64,000 nt of DNA from Thalassobacillus devorans (GTDB lineage Bacteria; Bacillota; Bacilli; Bacillales; Halobacillaceae): assembly GCF_900176565.1 (NCBI RefSeq), contig NZ_FXEH01000004.1, forward strand, positions 310,001 to 374,000, written 5' to 3'. A program made the translations under genes and the position numbers. Positions 1-7,068 of the stretch are shown one piece after another. Numbering within the stretch: the first letter of the stretch is position 1; each line of letters opens with the position of its first letter. The notes beneath the pieces are model-generated. The model was not told the DNA's origin. It made no database searches and saw only the letters and a list, made by a program, of their open reading frames with translations.

Positions 1-2
1 TG

Positions 3-221
3 CTTGATATCTTTTCAAGCGCGGTACAGGGATTAATTCCTTATGGAGCTCAGATCCTTGCAGCTGCCGGGGTAGCAAAGATATCACCGGTGGAAATCGT
101 TCCTTACAGTTTTTATCCGATACTGCTTGCTTTGTCTGGCCTACTGGCCATTGTTTTCCGATTTCCGAAGTTTACCAGGACATCGACTGAAAAAAGGGAA
201 GAAGTAGAGATCAGAACATAA
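3..221 (+). CDS. NhaC-type Na+/H+ antiporter, C-terminal fragment
   Basis: The window opens inside this gene; the last 72 codons are visible. The fragment carries the LDxFSxxVQGLIPYGAQ stretch and one further hydrophobic segment, followed by a short charged tail rich in Lys, Arg and Glu. This is how NhaC-family sodium/proton (or malate-lactate) antiporters end: integral membrane carriers that exchange cytoplasmic Na+ for external H+. A strong terminator follows immediately, so it is the last gene of its unit. The substrate cannot be judged from the fragment. Confidence 0.7.
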   Translation, partial: LDIFSSAVQGLIPYGAQILAAAGVAKISPVEIVPYSFYPILLALSGLLAIVFRFPKFTRTSTEKREEVEIRT

Positions 222-249
222 GGTTCCGCGGAGAGCGGAACCTTTTTTT
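222..249 (+). terminator. Intrinsic terminator of the antiporter gene
   Basis: Perfect 8-bp stem (GGTTCCGC / GCGGAACC) with a 5-nt loop and a run of seven T, starting one base after the antiporter stop codon. Confidence 0.9.
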
Positions 250-250
250 A

Positions 251-640
251 ATATAACACTACCTACGTGTAAGCCAGGTTTTCTAAGAAAATTGGATAAT
301 ATTGAAAACTTTTGCCTATCTCATTCGTACATATAGAAAGGTGGAAAACCAAAAAGGATATATACAGTAACGTGAGAATAATGAGGATACGGATATGGAC
401 AGAGGAGTGATGGTTGTTCTAATTAGCTTACCTATTGTCTCATAACAAGACTTCCATTCTCTCTTTTTTTTAAAACTGTCTCTCTTTCGGAAAAATTTGT
501 CTCTCTTATTTTCAAACATGTCTAATATAATTGGTGCGGTTTCACTCATATAACATGACATGTCTCCATTACCATGGTTTTGTCTCTTATATTTACGAAT
601 CTTGCAATGGCCAAAAGAGGAAGCGCATTTTCCAGATGAC
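251..640. other. Non-coding stretch with no convincing gene
   Basis: About 390 bases without a supported gene. Around 274-292 there is a short sequence (AAGCCAGGTTTTCTAAGAAA) resembling the 3' end of the dispersed repeat at 37755-37854. A minus-strand reading frame (316-561) exists but has only a weak ribosome binding site and low-complexity, Lys/Arg/Phe-rich content, so it is not called. Confidence 0.5.
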
Positions 641-748
641 CTAAAGGAGTAGCAGTTTTACCAAACCACCGAGCAGCAAAAGTATGGAGCCTGCTAACAG
701 GGCTATTTTGGTAGGACGGTTTGCTTTATGAAAGATACGTGGGAGCAT
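641..748 (-). CDS. Small single-pass membrane protein (35 aa)
   Basis: A 35-codon reading frame starting with ATG, preceded by a good Shine-Dalgarno (GAGGTG, 6 nt before the start). The N-terminal half is basic (MLPRIFHKANRPTK) and the second half is one hydrophobic helix ending in KLLLL, which predicts a single membrane span with the N-terminus inside. I do not recognise the family. It stands alone, with the SET-domain gene and its terminator further upstream on the same strand. The ribosome binding site and the clean basic-then-hydrophobic design favour a real gene, but at this size chance cannot be excluded. Confidence 0.5.
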   Translation of the reverse strand: MLPRIFHKANRPTKIALLAGSILLLLGGLVKLLLL

Positions 749-821
749 ATTCAACACCTCACTTATTCGATTATTTCTTACAGTATGTATACGAATTAGC
801 TATCCCAAAAGCTTCATAATT

Positions 822-899
822 TCATTGGAAAAACTTGTTTTCCGCCAAGTACATATGGGGAAAGCCTTAGATTTTCTTATACTTTTTCTTAAAGTATAA
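822..899 (-). repeat. Dispersed intergenic repeat, inverted copy
   Basis: Read on the minus strand this contains TTAAGAAAAAGTATAAGAAAA, then CTAAGGCTTTC, GTACTTGGCG and AAGTTTTTCCAATG, in the same order and spacing as the longer copy at 37755-37854. Partial copies lie at 4275-4302 and 17045-17087. It lies between the SET gene terminator and the small membrane-protein gene. Confidence 0.75.
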
Positions 900-923
900 A
901 AAATACACCCGAAAATCGGGTGC
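897..923 (-). terminator. Intrinsic terminator of the SET-domain gene
   Basis: 7-bp stem CACCCGA / TCGGGTG with a 3-nt loop just past the stop codon, followed on the minus strand by a T-rich run. Confidence 0.8.
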
Positions 924-927
924 ATGT

Positions 928-1314
928 TCAATCATCATTATCTTCATTAAACCAAAGCGGGGAATCGTTTTCCGTTTCGCCATTATAGTTGATGAAGATT
1001 TCTTCTCCAGCTTTTATATCCTTGAAAGCGTAGAATTCAAATGAGTGATTATCAAAATTAATTTCGTAATATGCGTTTGGCTGGTAGGAATGGTTGAAAA
1101 ACATCCCATAACCTAACAAAAATGCCGTGTGGTTTTTGCCATACTCGAATACATAGTCGCCTAGGTGAGTTTTCTCAATATGCTCATGTTCTTCATTCGG
1201 ATAAGGGAGTACTGGTGCCTGGTGAATCAGTTCACCTTCTGCTATATCTTTTGTAGCAAATACGCCTTTATCAAGTTCGTCATCAGAAATAGTAGATGTT
1301 TTTACTTCTATCAA
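928..1314 (-). CDS. SET-domain protein (putative protein-lysine methyltransferase), 128 aa
   Basis: A stand-alone SET domain. The hallmarks are in order: the GVFATKDIAEGE turn (residues 17-27, SAM-binding region), NHSYQPN (74-80, matching the canonical NHSxxPN knot) and GEEIFINY (103-110) with the catalytic-type Tyr110. SET proteins transfer methyl groups from SAM to lysine side chains; the bacterial substrates are mostly unknown. There are no pre- or post-SET cysteine clusters, so this is a minimal domain. The start is a TTG with a GGTGA box upstream; the next in-frame Met falls inside the domain and would destroy it. The C-terminus is acidic. Monocistronic, with its own terminator. Confidence 0.8.
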   Translation of the reverse strand: MIEVKTSTISDDELDKGVFATKDIAEGELIHQAPVLPYPNEEHEHIEKTHLGDYVFEYGKNHTAFLLGYGMFFNHSYQPNAYYEINFDNHSFEFYAFKDIKAGEEIFINYNGETENDSPLWFNEDNDD

Positions 1315-1416
1315 AATTTCACCGTCGCCTTCTTATTTTCTTTGGTTATAACTTCCCCAGTCTGACAGGTCATATTCAATAATGCAATGTTTGAACACGA
1401 AAGGGAGATGCTTCTA

Positions 1417-1872
1417 TTGAAAAAATTAATGACAATCACCGCCATATTGTATTTCATACTTGCTGGATGCAGCCCTCAAAAAATGCATACCTACGATACT
1501 TCCAGGGTGGAAGAAGCAGTGGGTTCGTTAAGCTTTGATCCCCAGGTGCCAACAGAAATACCGTTCGAACCTAGTGATATACAAGTCGATACTCCGGAGA
1601 TGGGAGAAGGGAAAATGCTTGCTATTCAATATTTTAGTGAAGGTAATGAATCTTTTTTATTCCGGGCCATTAATGAAAATGAAAATGCCCTGGATTTTAC
1701 AACGGAGGATATAGAAATCAGTGAATCTCAGCAGGGACGATATGGTGAGAACGGTGATTTGAAAACGTTAAGATGGGAAAATGATGAGGTGATTTATGAA
1801 GTATTTGCAAACGATGATATTAGTAAAAGTCAGCTGTTAAAGGTAGCGAGGAAGGCAGAAGCTATAAAATAA
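1417..1872 (+). CDS. Putative lipoprotein, 151 aa
   Basis: A short hydrophobic signal peptide ends in the lipobox LAGC (Cys18), so the mature protein should be lipid-anchored outside the membrane. The mature part has SLSFDPQVPTEIPF followed by a beta-rich region and resembles the DUF4367-type domains of Bacillus lipoproteins and anti-sigma-factor-like proteins; that assignment is tentative. I chose the TTG start (MKKLMTITAIL...) because AGGGAG lies 8-9 nt upstream; upstream ATG codons either touch that box or lack one. Function unknown. Confidence 0.7.
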   Translation: MKKLMTITAILYFILAGCSPQKMHTYDTSRVEEAVGSLSFDPQVPTEIPFEPSDIQVDTPEMGEGKMLAIQYFSEGNESFLFRAINENENALDFTTEDIEISESQQGRYGENGDLKTLRWENDEVIYEVFANDDISKSQLLKVARKAEAIK

Positions 1873-1983
1873 CTCTTATTCCCTAATTACTTGTATATAA
1901 GTGTAAACTGGTGAATACATTTAATATGCTATTCTTCAAAGCAATCGAGCAACGATTTAATTCACACAAAAGGGGATAAGAGT

Positions 1984-2247
1984 ATGCGGGAGAAAGCACC
2001 ACCTAATAGTCATGCTATAGTATCTTTAGTTCTCGGGGTTTTGTCCATTCTGATGCCTTTGGTGGGAATCGTACTTGGGGCAATGGGGATTATTTTTTCA
2101 ATAAAAGCTCGGAAGGAAATGAATCAAAAGAATGAGGACGACAAAGGGTTGGCCACTACAGGGATGATATGTAGTGTAACAGGAGTTATCATTCAGCTAT
2201 TGGTGGTGCTGATCGTTTTATCGATATCTTTTTTCAGACTCAGTTAA
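1984..2247 (+). CDS. DUF4190-type small membrane protein, 87 aa
   Basis: Two hydrophobic segments separated by a charged loop. The pattern SxxSLVLGVLSILMP...GAMGIIFSIKARKEM...GLATTGMICSVTGVI is typical of DUF4190 proteins, small two-span membrane proteins of unknown role. Preceded by AAAGGGGAT. A second small membrane protein follows after 21 nt, so the two are probably co-transcribed. Confidence 0.75.
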   Translation: MREKAPPNSHAIVSLVLGVLSILMPLVGIVLGAMGIIFSIKARKEMNQKNEDDKGLATTGMICSVTGVIIQLLVVLIVLSISFFRLS

Positions 2248-2268
2248 TCGCAGGAAGAAGTGATTCAT

Positions 2269-2460
2269 ATGAAAGCAGGGTTAGAGTTTTTGGCTGGTTT
2301 ATTGTTGATTATCGGCTGGTTTACAACCGGAATAGGAGTTTATTTTTTAATGGTATCCTTTGTTGCAGGTGGCATGATAATCGCTGCCAGCCTATGTTTG
2401 TTGGGAATTCTGTGTATTTTCACTTCAAAGCAAATAGATAAACATATACCTGCTGCATAA
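2269..2460 (+). CDS. Small hydrophobic membrane protein, 63 aa
   Basis: Two predicted membrane helices (around residues 4-25 and 28-52) and a short basic tail. I do not recognise the family. The ATG start is preferred over a GTG nine bases earlier because the AGGAAG box is at usable distance only from the ATG. It probably shares an mRNA with the DUF4190-type gene in front, and a long terminator follows. Confidence 0.55.
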   Translation: MKAGLEFLAGLLLIIGWFTTGIGVYFLMVSFVAGGMIIAASLCLLGILCIFTSKQIDKHIPAA

Positions 2461-2464
2461 AAAC

Positions 2465-2508
2465 AGAAAAAGCGATGAAACCAGCATCCTGGTTTCATCG
2501 CTTTTTCT
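2465..2508 (+). terminator. Strong intrinsic terminator
   Basis: A 20-bp perfect stem (AGAAAAAGCGATGAAACCAG and its complement) with a 4-nt loop CATC; the 3' arm ends in a T-rich tract. Confidence 0.9.
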
Positions 2509-2568
2509 CACTCTAGGAAATTTTAATAATTTCTTTTTGTAGATAACTTTAAGTAGTGGGTTACATCC

Positions 2569-2687
2569 AGCTCCAGCGCCTACCCCCTCGAGGTCTTAAG
2601 TCAATCCTCTCTGTGACCAAAAACGTCACGGCGAGGCTTGCCTTAAGCTTGTCGGGGGTGAGCAAAGCGCTTGCGCTTTTGTTCTTA
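2569..2687. repeat. Large imperfect palindromic intergenic element
   Basis: About 119 bases that fold end to end. Nested paired arms are AGCGC/GCGCT, ACCCCC/GGGGGT, CTTAAG/CTTAAG, CCTC/GAGG and GTGAC/GTCAC. It is GC-rich compared with its surroundings and abuts the dapA stop codon. Elements of this style (CTCCAGCGCC...CCCC...GGGG...GCGCTTGCGC) recur between genes in many Bacillaceae genomes; that is from general knowledge, and no second copy is in this window. Confidence 0.7.
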
Positions 2688-2689
2688 CC

Positions 2690-3577
2690 TTAACCAGCCG
2701 CTGTGACTTTATACGGTGGCAGGCTTTGCTGCAGGGTATTGATTTCTTCTGTTGTCAATGGGACCATCGGTAGGCGAACGTCGCCGACGTGGATGCCCAT
2801 CAGGTTTAAGGCTGCTTTTACTGGAGATGGACTTGGCTGGGCAAACATTGCTTTCATTACCGGGAGGATTTCCTGGTGAATGATTGCTGCGCGTTTGACA
2901 TCTCCGTAATTATAGCTGTTGACCATTTCCTGCATTTCATTACCGAGGATATGAGCTGATACAGATACAATTCCTGTTCCGCCGATTGCTAACACAGGCA
3001 GGGTCAAGCCGTCATCACCGCTGTATAAGGTGAAATCATCTCCGGTTTTTGTGATGATTTCTGTCATCGCGTCCAAATCACCGCTTGCTTCTTTTACAGA
3101 AACGATATTCTCAATTTCAGATAAGCGGATAATTGTTTCCGGTGCGATTTTCGCTGCGCTTCGTCCTGGAATGTTGTACAGCATTACAGGCAAAGAAGTT
3201 GCCTCAGCGACTGCTTTATAGTGCTGGTACAATCCTTCCTGGGAAGGCTTGTTGTAATATGGAGTTGTAAGCATAACCGCATCGACACCAGTCTGTTCTG
3301 CCTGTTTTGTCAACTCGATTGATGCCCGTGTATTATTGGAACCGGTTCCTGCAATGACTGCCGCTCGTCCATCTGCGACCTGGGCAACGAAGCGGAATAA
3401 CTCAAGCTTTTCAGAGTCTGTCAATGTAGGGGATTCACCCGTCGTCCCCGCTACTACTAAACCGTCCGAACCGTTAGAAATTAAGTAATTGACTAATGTA
3501 CGTGTAGCATTGAAATCGATCTCGCCATTCTGATCAAATGGGGTAACCATAGCGGTTAATACCTGGCCGAAATTCAT
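2690..3577 (-). CDS. dapA: 4-hydroxy-tetrahydrodipicolinate synthase
   Basis: Condenses pyruvate with L-aspartate semialdehyde, the first committed step to diaminopimelate, lysine and, in spores, dipicolinate. The full family length (295 aa) is present. Visible active-site elements are GTTGESPTL (Thr45, Thr46), YNIPGRS (Tyr134, Arg139) and VKEASGD with the Schiff-base Lys162, then GGTGIVSV. Cytoplasmic, normally a tetramer. It is transcribed alone here, behind a lysine riboswitch, unlike Bacillus operons where dapA follows asd and dapG. ATG start with AGGGTG upstream. This may be one of several dapA paralogs in the genome. Confidence 0.95.
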   Translation of the reverse strand: MNFGQVLTAMVTPFDQNGEIDFNATRTLVNYLISNGSDGLVVAGTTGESPTLTDSEKLELFRFVAQVADGRAAVIAGTGSNNTRASIELTKQAEQTGVDAVMLTTPYYNKPSQEGLYQHYKAVAEATSLPVMLYNIPGRSAAKIAPETIIRLSEIENIVSVKEASGDLDAMTEIITKTGDDFTLYSGDDGLTLPVLAIGGTGIVSVSAHILGNEMQEMVNSYNYGDVKRAAIIHQEILPVMKAMFAQPSPSPVKAALNLMGIHVGDVRLPMVPLTTEEINTLQQSLPPYKVTAAG

Positions 3578-3647
3578 AGCTTTTCACACCCTTTTGTAAA
3601 ATTTTAAATAAGAGGCGTTTTATAGAGCCATTCCCATTTATCGCATT

Positions 3648-3676
3648 AAAAAAACAACAACGAGGGATCGCTGTTG
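3648..3676 (-). terminator. Riboswitch-controlled terminator in front of dapA
   Basis: On the minus strand, CAACAGCGA pairs with TCGTTGTTG (one G-U pair), loop TCCC, followed by seven T. It lies between the lysine aptamer and the dapA start, as expected for transcription attenuation. Confidence 0.85.
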
Positions 3677-3711
3677 CAGTAGAAACGTGTAAAATCCGTT
3701 CCTTTGCGTAA

Positions 3712-3845
3712 GATAGCCCTCCATATAGTCGCCTATATGACAGTCCTGTATTTATTCAATAGCAGAACCAACGTTGAGAACATGAGTTTCTCTTCGCTTC
3801 GGCGAATTCCCCTTTCCACAATTCTCGCTGGACCTCATGATCCTC
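3712..3845 (-). promoter_or_regulatory. Lysine riboswitch (L-box) of dapA
   Basis: The minus-strand leader carries the L-box landmarks in order: GAGGTCC...GCGAG near the 5' side, GGGGAATTCGCCGAAGCGA, TTGGTTCTG, GGACTGTCAT, and closing GGAGGGCTATCTT. Known L-boxes bind lysine and promote formation of the downstream terminator, switching off lysine biosynthesis genes. The exact 5' end is estimated. Confidence 0.9.
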
Positions 3846-4015
3846 CTATTGTGTACTAATGGTCTTCGCACCTCTATCCCGCTTCAACTTATTGAAGCAA
3901 GAAAATATTTAATTGACTGTACTTTAACAAAAATTCATTACGATTTCAAGAGGAAAGGAAAGAAAAATGGTGATTATCTTATTATTTTTAAGGGAAAACA
4001 AAAAGTAGTGGAAGG

Positions 4016-4091
4016 TGACATGTTGTCATGGAAAAAGATTGACTTATGACACCGTGTCATATATGATTGAAGTATACATGACATATTGTCA
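4016..4091. promoter_or_regulatory. Three phased TGACA-N3-TGTCA operators
   Basis: Three 13-bp perfect inverted repeats: TGACATGTTGTCA (4016-4028), TGACACCGTGTCA (4047-4059) and TGACATATTGTCA (4079-4091). Their centres are 31 and 32 bp apart, close to three helical turns. The middle one lies between the -35 and -10 of a good promoter, so binding should repress. The TetR-family gene at the end of the same gene group is the nearest candidate for the binding protein (inference). Confidence 0.8.
4039..4067 (+). promoter_or_regulatory. Sigma-A type promoter
   Basis: TTGACT, 17-bp spacer, TATGAT. The spacer contains a complete TGACA-N3-TGTCA operator. It drives the small gene that follows and probably the DUF5392-like gene. 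Confidence 0.8.
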
Positions 4092-4110
4092 CAATGAGGT
4101 GCATAAACAT

Positions 4111-4236
4111 ATGGAAATCAACCCTATTTATGTAGAGAGACTGAAGAAGCTGGCATTTGATTTACAAGGCAAAGGAATAGATGTGAAATTTTGTAAAAAA
4201 CCGATGATTAAGGAATTGGCGCAAAGGGAAGATTGA
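4111..4236 (+). CDS. Small basic protein, 41 aa, unknown
   Basis: MEINPIYVERLKKLAFDLQGK..., a soluble, Lys-rich, helix-prone peptide with no family I recognise. The ATG has a well-placed GAGGTG, and it is the first gene after the operator-controlled promoter, which argues for a real product. The DUF5392-like gene follows after 77 nt that include a copy of the dispersed repeat. Confidence 0.55.
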   Translation: MEINPIYVERLKKLAFDLQGKGIDVKFCKKPMIKELAQRED

Positions 4237-4274
4237 ATAGTATATTCATTTCTTATCCTTTACCAACGTTTATT

Positions 4275-4302
4275 TTTGTTAAAGGATTAAAGTATAAGAA
4301 AA
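4275..4302 (+). repeat. Partial copy of the dispersed intergenic repeat
   Basis: 28 bases (TTTGTTAAAGGATTAAAGTATAAGAAAA in two parts: TTTGTTAAAGGATT and AAAGTATAAGAAAA) identical to the centre of the element at 37755-37854. It ends just before the ribosome binding site of the next gene. Confidence 0.75.
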
Positions 4303-4313
4303 GGGGAAATCAC

Positions 4314-4763
4314 ATGAATTTTTCCATGACGGATATGCCTAATTCTGTCAAGCAAGAGGTGGAGGAGTTAGAGAGAAACCTATCTCCTGTTACTAAAAAA
4401 GCAGCTAAATATGTTTTCTTGTCTTTCCCTTTAATAGCAATCTCGGTAGTGAACTTGCTGACAGTTTTATTTATGCTGCCAGACGAACAGGTTAACTGGA
4501 TCTCTATAGGTATCTATGCTCTGATTGGAGCTGTCGGTATGGCCTTATCTAAAGAAGCTAAGCATAAACAAATCGAAATCCAGGAGCGAAGCGTTAGTTA
4601 CATTGTGGAACGTATCGGAAGAAGCGATGTTGCAACTGAACAGGCCAAAAAGGATTACACCGATCAGGTGAAATCCCAGCCGATGAATGCAATGAAGCAT
4701 TTTGTAGCGTTTTTAGAAGAAGAAAAAAGACAGGAAAAACTTAATTTATATAGAGGGTTTTAG
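4314..4763 (+). CDS. DUF5392-like membrane protein, 149 aa
   Basis: The N-terminal amphipathic part (SVKQEVEELERNLSPVTKKAAKY) is followed by two membrane helices (about residues 38-60 and 66-84) and a charged helical C-terminal half ending in KHFVAFLEEEKRQEK. This layout matches the uncharacterised Bacillus family DUF5392 as I remember it. ATG start with GGGG box directly downstream of a repeat fragment. Ends in its own terminator, so it and the small gene before it form the operator-controlled unit. Confidence 0.65.
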   Translation: MNFSMTDMPNSVKQEVEELERNLSPVTKKAAKYVFLSFPLIAISVVNLLTVLFMLPDEQVNWISIGIYALIGAVGMALSKEAKHKQIEIQERSVSYIVERIGRSDVATEQAKKDYTDQVKSQPMNAMKHFVAFLEEEKRQEKLNLYRGF

Positions 4764-4766
4764 AAA

Positions 4767-4794
4767 AAGAAACACCACTTGCTGGTGTTTCTTT
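4767..4794 (+). terminator. Intrinsic terminator before the TetR gene
   Basis: 11-bp stem AAGAAACACCA / TGGTGTTTCTT, loop CTTGC, short T-run. Because it lies upstream of the TetR start it should limit read-through into the regulator gene. Confidence 0.75.
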
Positions 4795-4817
4795 ACATAG
4801 AGAATGGTGGGAGTACA

Positions 4818-5423
4818 TTGCCGAAACAAACATTTTTCAATTTGCCGGAAGAGAAGAAACAAATTCTGTTACAATCTGCGGAGAAAGAATTTTCCCGTGT
4901 CCCATTATTTGAAGCCTCGATAGCCAATATCATCAAAGCTGCCGGAATACCACGCGGCAGCTTTTATCAGTATTTCGAAGGGAAAGAGGACATTTACTTT
5001 TATCTTCTCGATAAGATGGCGAAGCAACGCAAGGACAAATTCATCGGTTTTTTGCAAAACCATGATGGGGACCTGATTGAAGCGATGATAGCCATGTTTG
5101 AATGCATGCTGCATGAAGAGGAACATATCAGCTTCATGAAGAATGCTTTTCTTAATATGACGCACAAGGTCGAACATAGTTTTCTTGGGATATTCAGTGA
5201 TGAGGAAAGTATCGATGACTTCAATGAAGTCAGTGCTCAAATAGATAAACGTAAACTCAATATTGTGGGTGACCAGGAGTTATATCATATCATGCAAATT
5301 CTCACGGCGGTTACCTTCCGCAACTTCGTAGAGAAATTCGCCCAGGGATTGTCTGAAGAGCAGGCAAAGGAGACCTATCAAATGGAAATGAATTTATTGA
5401 AAAAAGGAATATATATCGGTTAA
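4818..5423 (+). CDS. TetR/AcrR-family transcriptional regulator, 201 aa
   Basis: The N-terminal helix-turn-helix (about residues 10-55) has the family signature ASIANIIKAAGIPRGSFYQYFEGKEDIYFYLLDK; the rest is the helical ligand-binding and dimerisation domain. The start is a TTG after the terminator of the previous gene, with GGTGGGAG upstream; longer frames would run through that terminator. It lies at the end of a gene group whose promoter carries three TGACA-N3-TGTCA palindromes, so autoregulation of the group is likely (inference). The ligand is unknown. Confidence 0.85.
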   Translation: MPKQTFFNLPEEKKQILLQSAEKEFSRVPLFEASIANIIKAAGIPRGSFYQYFEGKEDIYFYLLDKMAKQRKDKFIGFLQNHDGDLIEAMIAMFECMLHEEEHISFMKNAFLNMTHKVEHSFLGIFSDEESIDDFNEVSAQIDKRKLNIVGDQELYHIMQILTAVTFRNFVEKFAQGLSEEQAKETYQMEMNLLKKGIYIG

Positions 5424-5427
5424 CCGT

Positions 5428-5465
5428 AAGACTGCCTCCTAAATGGTGAGAGGCAGTCTTTTTTT
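5428..5465 (+). terminator. Intrinsic terminator after the TetR gene
   Basis: 11-bp stem AAGACTGCCTC / GAGGCAGTCTT with a long T-run. Confidence 0.9.
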
Positions 5466-5601
5466 GACAATAAGCTGGTCCTCTATCCACAGTCCTTGGT
5501 CTAATAGGAGAAAGGTTCTGTTTTACTTTGGAAAATGGCTGGAAGATGAAAAAAGTAGTAGAATGAAAAGAATGTATCTGTTATGAAGAAGAGGTGGTTT
5601 G

Positions 5602-6924
5602 ATGAATCGGCTATCATCATGGGGGACAGCTGCTGCATCACTGCAGTGGTTGTTTTTCATTTTTGCAAATACGGTAGTGGTACCGATTTCAGTAGGGGCT
5701 GCTTTTGGATTATCTCAAGAAGAAATTGCCTCGATCCTAAGAAGCGCACTGATTTTTACAGGAATAGCCTGTGTATTGCAAGGGTGGATCGGTCACCGCT
5801 ATCCACTTATGGAAGGGCCTTCTGGCGTCATATGGGGGTTAATATTGAACCTTAGCGTGGCAGCATCAGCAATGGGGATGAGTTTGACTTCCATTGGCGG
5901 CGGCATTGCTACAGGTATGATTCTTGCAGGCGTTGTTGTCCTTTTATTGGGTTTATTCAACTTGCTTACTTTTATACAGCGGATATTTACGCCAATGGTG
6001 ATGAGTGTTTATTTGTTTTTATTGACCTTCCAACTGATACTTATCTTTTTTGAGGGCATGCTGAAAGTGGATAATGGAGGTACGCTGAATATACCTGTCA
6101 GCTTGTTTTCTTTTGGAATTGTCATACTTGTCAGCTTGCTGAAGATAAAAGGGAAGCCTACCGTGAGTAATTTTGCAATTTTGATTGGAATGGTTGCTGG
6201 ATGGGTGCTTTATCTGATACTTTTTCCTTCTGAACAGGGCACTGTCATTCAATCGAATGGTGGGCTGCTGCTATTCCCGTTCGGTCCTCCTAACCTTAAT
6301 ATAGGAATTATCCTGATTACCTTTTTAGCCAGTATGATTAATTTAAGCAATACGATTGCTTCCGTTCGTGCTGCTTCTCAGTTATTAGGAAAAACTCCGA
6401 CTGATAGACAGTTTCTCCGATCTTACATGCTTACCGGGAGCTATTCGGTGACAGCGGGTGTGTTCGGGCTTGTATCTTATGCCCCATTTGCATCGTCGGT
6501 TGGATTTTTGGAAAGCACCCGCATTTTTAATCGTAAGCCGTTCCTCATTGGGGGAGGGCTGATGTCATTATTAGGTATCATCCCCGTCCTCGGTGGGGTG
6601 CTGGCAACTTTGCCGATTACTGTTGGGAATGCTGTTTTGTTTGTTGCTTACATGCAACTTTTTGGCACTTCACTGAAGAGTCTGGGCGGGTATCAGTTTA
6701 ACTCGGTTACGATTCATCGGCTGGCAGGGCCGGTACTAGTGGGTGTAGGGATCATGTTTGTTGATCCTTCGTTGTTTAATCAGCTCCCAGCATTGGTACA
6801 GCCGCTTGTCTCGAATGGGTTTATCGTTGGAGTACTGGTGGCCATCCTGTTGGAGAAGACAATAAATTGGGGAAAGTACGAGGAAGGTTCAGAAGAACAG
6901 CAGGCTATGAAAAGAAGCAGCTGA
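5602..6924 (+). CDS. NCS2-family nucleobase permease, 440 aa
   Basis: A polytopic membrane protein (about 12 spans) of the nucleobase:cation symporter-2 family, which imports uracil, xanthine or other purines with H+. Visible features are the N-terminal LQWLFFIFANTVVVPISV segment, the GHRYPLMEGPSGVIWG loop and the conserved central stretch LASMINLSNTIASVRAAS...DRQFLRSYMLTGSYSVTAGVFG, which occupies the family's substrate-site region. It resembles the YwdJ-type purine/pyrimidine permeases of Bacillus. Single gene between two terminators; the AGAGGTGG box supports the ATG. Substrate cannot be fixed from sequence. Confidence 0.85.
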   Translation: MNRLSSWGTAAASLQWLFFIFANTVVVPISVGAAFGLSQEEIASILRSALIFTGIACVLQGWIGHRYPLMEGPSGVIWGLILNLSVAASAMGMSLTSIGGGIATGMILAGVVVLLLGLFNLLTFIQRIFTPMVMSVYLFLLTFQLILIFFEGMLKVDNGGTLNIPVSLFSFGIVILVSLLKIKGKPTVSNFAILIGMVAGWVLYLILFPSEQGTVIQSNGGLLLFPFGPPNLNIGIILITFLASMINLSNTIASVRAASQLLGKTPTDRQFLRSYMLTGSYSVTAGVFGLVSYAPFASSVGFLESTRIFNRKPFLIGGGLMSLLGIIPVLGGVLATLPITVGNAVLFVAYMQLFGTSLKSLGGYQFNSVTIHRLAGPVLVGVGIMFVDPSLFNQLPALVQPLVSNGFIVGVLVAILLEKTINWGKYEEGSEEQQAMKRSS

Positions 6925-6961
6925 CTCTTCTTTAATTACCAAAGAGAATGGATACAAGCTG

Positions 6962-6990
6962 AGGAGAAGGTTACCCTTTCTCCTTTTTTT
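6962..6990 (+). terminator. Intrinsic terminator after the NCS2 permease
   Basis: Stem AGGAGAA / TTCTCCT with an 9-nt interior loop and seven T. Confidence 0.75.
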
Positions 6991-7068
6991 AATGCCAAAA
7001 TTTAACTTGTGCGTTTCTGTCACATGAATGATGCGTATCTTTGCCATACTATCCGTGGGAGGATGCCT

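Noticed and set aside
316-561. 81-codon minus-strand reading frame
   Set aside because: Weak ribosome binding site, low-complexity Lys/Arg/Phe-rich composition, no recognised family, surrounded by non-coding DNA.
3837-4049. 70-codon plus-strand reading frame before the small operon
   Set aside because: It begins inside the lysine riboswitch on the opposite strand, runs across an operator and the -35 box, and has no convincing ribosome binding site.
4275-4302. CRISPR-like or tandem repeat interpretation of the AAAGTATAAGAAAA blocks
   Set aside because: Copies are dispersed many kilobases apart, not arrayed with spacers, and no cas genes are present.
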